This document shows, one piece after another, positions 63,582-64,000 of a stretch of DNA of 64,000 bases. Under the pieces are notes generated by a model. That model saw only the letters and a program-made list of their open reading frames with translations. It did not search any database and was not told the origin of the DNA. Position 1 is the stretch's first letter, and every line of letters starts with the position of its first letter. Made by a program: the position numbers and the translations under genes. This DNA comes from Akkermansiaceae bacterium (GTDB lineage: Bacteria; Verrucomicrobiota; Verrucomicrobiia; Verrucomicrobiales; Akkermansiaceae), in assembly GCA_905182405.1 (NCBI GenBank), contig CAJJBQ010000001.1, positions 186,001 through 250,000 of the forward strand, given 5' to 3'.

Positions 63582-63980
63582 ATGATGAACGAGGCAGAAA
63601 TCTACCGTGTGGTAGGAGAAGAGGGTTTTGAGAAATTGACGGCAAGCTTCTATAAGCGAGTCAAGGAGGATGATCTCATCGGGCCGATGTATCCCTCTGA
63701 TGATTGGGAGGGTTCCGAGGAGCGGCTTCGCGAATTTCTTTTGTTTCGCTTTGGCGCGGATCAGAGTTATCTCGAGAAACGTGGGCATCCGCGGCTGCGC
63801 GGACGGCACATGCCCTTTCGAATTGGGGTGGTGGAGCGTGACCGCTGGATCGAACTGATGGGCGCAGCAGCTGAGGAGACGATTCCAGATGATGAGATCC
63901 GAGGAAGCATCATGGCATTCTTCAAGCAAGTGGCTGATTTTATAAGAAATCAGCCGGAGGGAGAGATTAGCGGTTCGTGA
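63582..63980 (+). CDS. Truncated haemoglobin (2/2 globin, group II-like)
   Basis: From ATG 63582 (or the next ATG) the product has about 132 residues. It has the 2/2 globin pattern: LTASFYKRVKEDDLIGPMYP with a tyrosine in helix B, WEGSEERLREFLLFRFGADQ, SYLEKRGHPRLRGRHMPFRI with the proximal histidine in RHMPFRI, and the tryptophan of ERDRWIELMG, typical of group II (trHbO). Such proteins bind O2 or NO at haem. The gene is divergent from the kinase gene, with about 95 bases between them. An upstream ATG (63552) would add ten unlikely residues. Confidence 0.92.
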   Translation: MMNEAEIYRVVGEEGFEKLTASFYKRVKEDDLIGPMYPSDDWEGSEERLREFLLFRFGADQSYLEKRGHPRLRGRHMPFRIGVVERDRWIELMGAAAEETIPDDEIRGSIMAFFKQVADFIRNQPEGEISGS

Positions 63981-64000
63981 TAACGTCCTTCACCTTTTTT

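Overview
The window looks like chromosomal DNA of a marine or soil Verrucomicrobiota (Verrucomicrobiae/Akkermansiaceae-like). Taxonomy is inferred from content. There are two pairs of planctomycete-type cytochrome (DUF1549/DUF1553) and DUF1501 genes, a sialate O-acetylesterase, a GH20-like protein, a DUF1080 protein, a Gfo/Idh/MocA oxidoreductase with a Tat leader, a tricorn-like S41 protease, a secreted protein with the phylum-typical FFRL ending, and a Ser/Thr kinase fused to lectin-like domains. Shine-Dalgarno sequences are mostly weak or absent. No rRNA, tRNA, CRISPR array, phage or transposase gene was seen.

Layout. 1-2.5 kb: a partial TPR-like gene, queA, a DUF4328 membrane protein and ppnP. 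2.6-7.1 kb: the first DUF1501/PSD1 pair. 7.3-9.6 kb: an MBOAT/SGNH O-acetylation pair. 9.6-12.8 kb: a DUF3570-ApbE-DUF4266 cluster with a secreted protein. 13-17.5 kb: a parvulin-like protein, an NPCBM protein that seems to have lost its peptidase core, and a GH20-like protein whose catalytic motifs look degenerate. 17.6-23.5 kb: a sialate esterase, then a decaying stretch. That stretch holds a thioredoxin-fold gene with one in-frame TGA at the position of a redox cysteine (a selenoprotein candidate), a DUF2288 gene, several gene remnants and a Gfo/Idh gene. 24-31 kb: a PRMT-type methyltransferase, an ECF-sigma remnant, a tricorn-like protease, hemL and a secreted SH3/BamE-like protein. 31-37.7 kb: rnc, remnants, hrpA, DUF805 and a glycine-rich RRM protein. 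37.8-43.9 kb: DUF1080, DJ-1/PfpI, a broken COQ7-like gene, DUF2237, a PhoD-like phosphatase, moaC with a moaE remnant, and a second ApbE. 44-47.4 kb: a mutarotase and a pxpBC-pxpA operon. 47.6-51.7 kb: the second PSD1/DUF1501 pair, in reversed gene order. 51.8-64 kb: nadE, two frameshifted small genes, a large FtsX-type permease overlapping a shortened YjbR-like gene and a rhomboid protease, a beta-lactamase-fold hydrolase, a lepB remnant, a secreted protein, the Ser/Thr kinase and a truncated haemoglobin.

How the genes fit together. Much of the window serves envelope and polysaccharide chemistry (PSD1/DUF1501 pairs, sialate esterase, O-acetylation, DUF1080). The rest is housekeeping: queA, ppnP, hemL, rnc, hrpA, moaC, nadE and 5-oxoproline recycling.

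The most striking theme is gene decay. At least ten loci show internal deletions, frameshifts, chimeric junctions or isolated 5' or 3' pieces of recognisable genes. Several are bordered by short dispersed repeats, including a 67-bp element present twice with 4 mismatches, each time beside a broken gene. All family calls come from reading motifs by eye; no database search was run.
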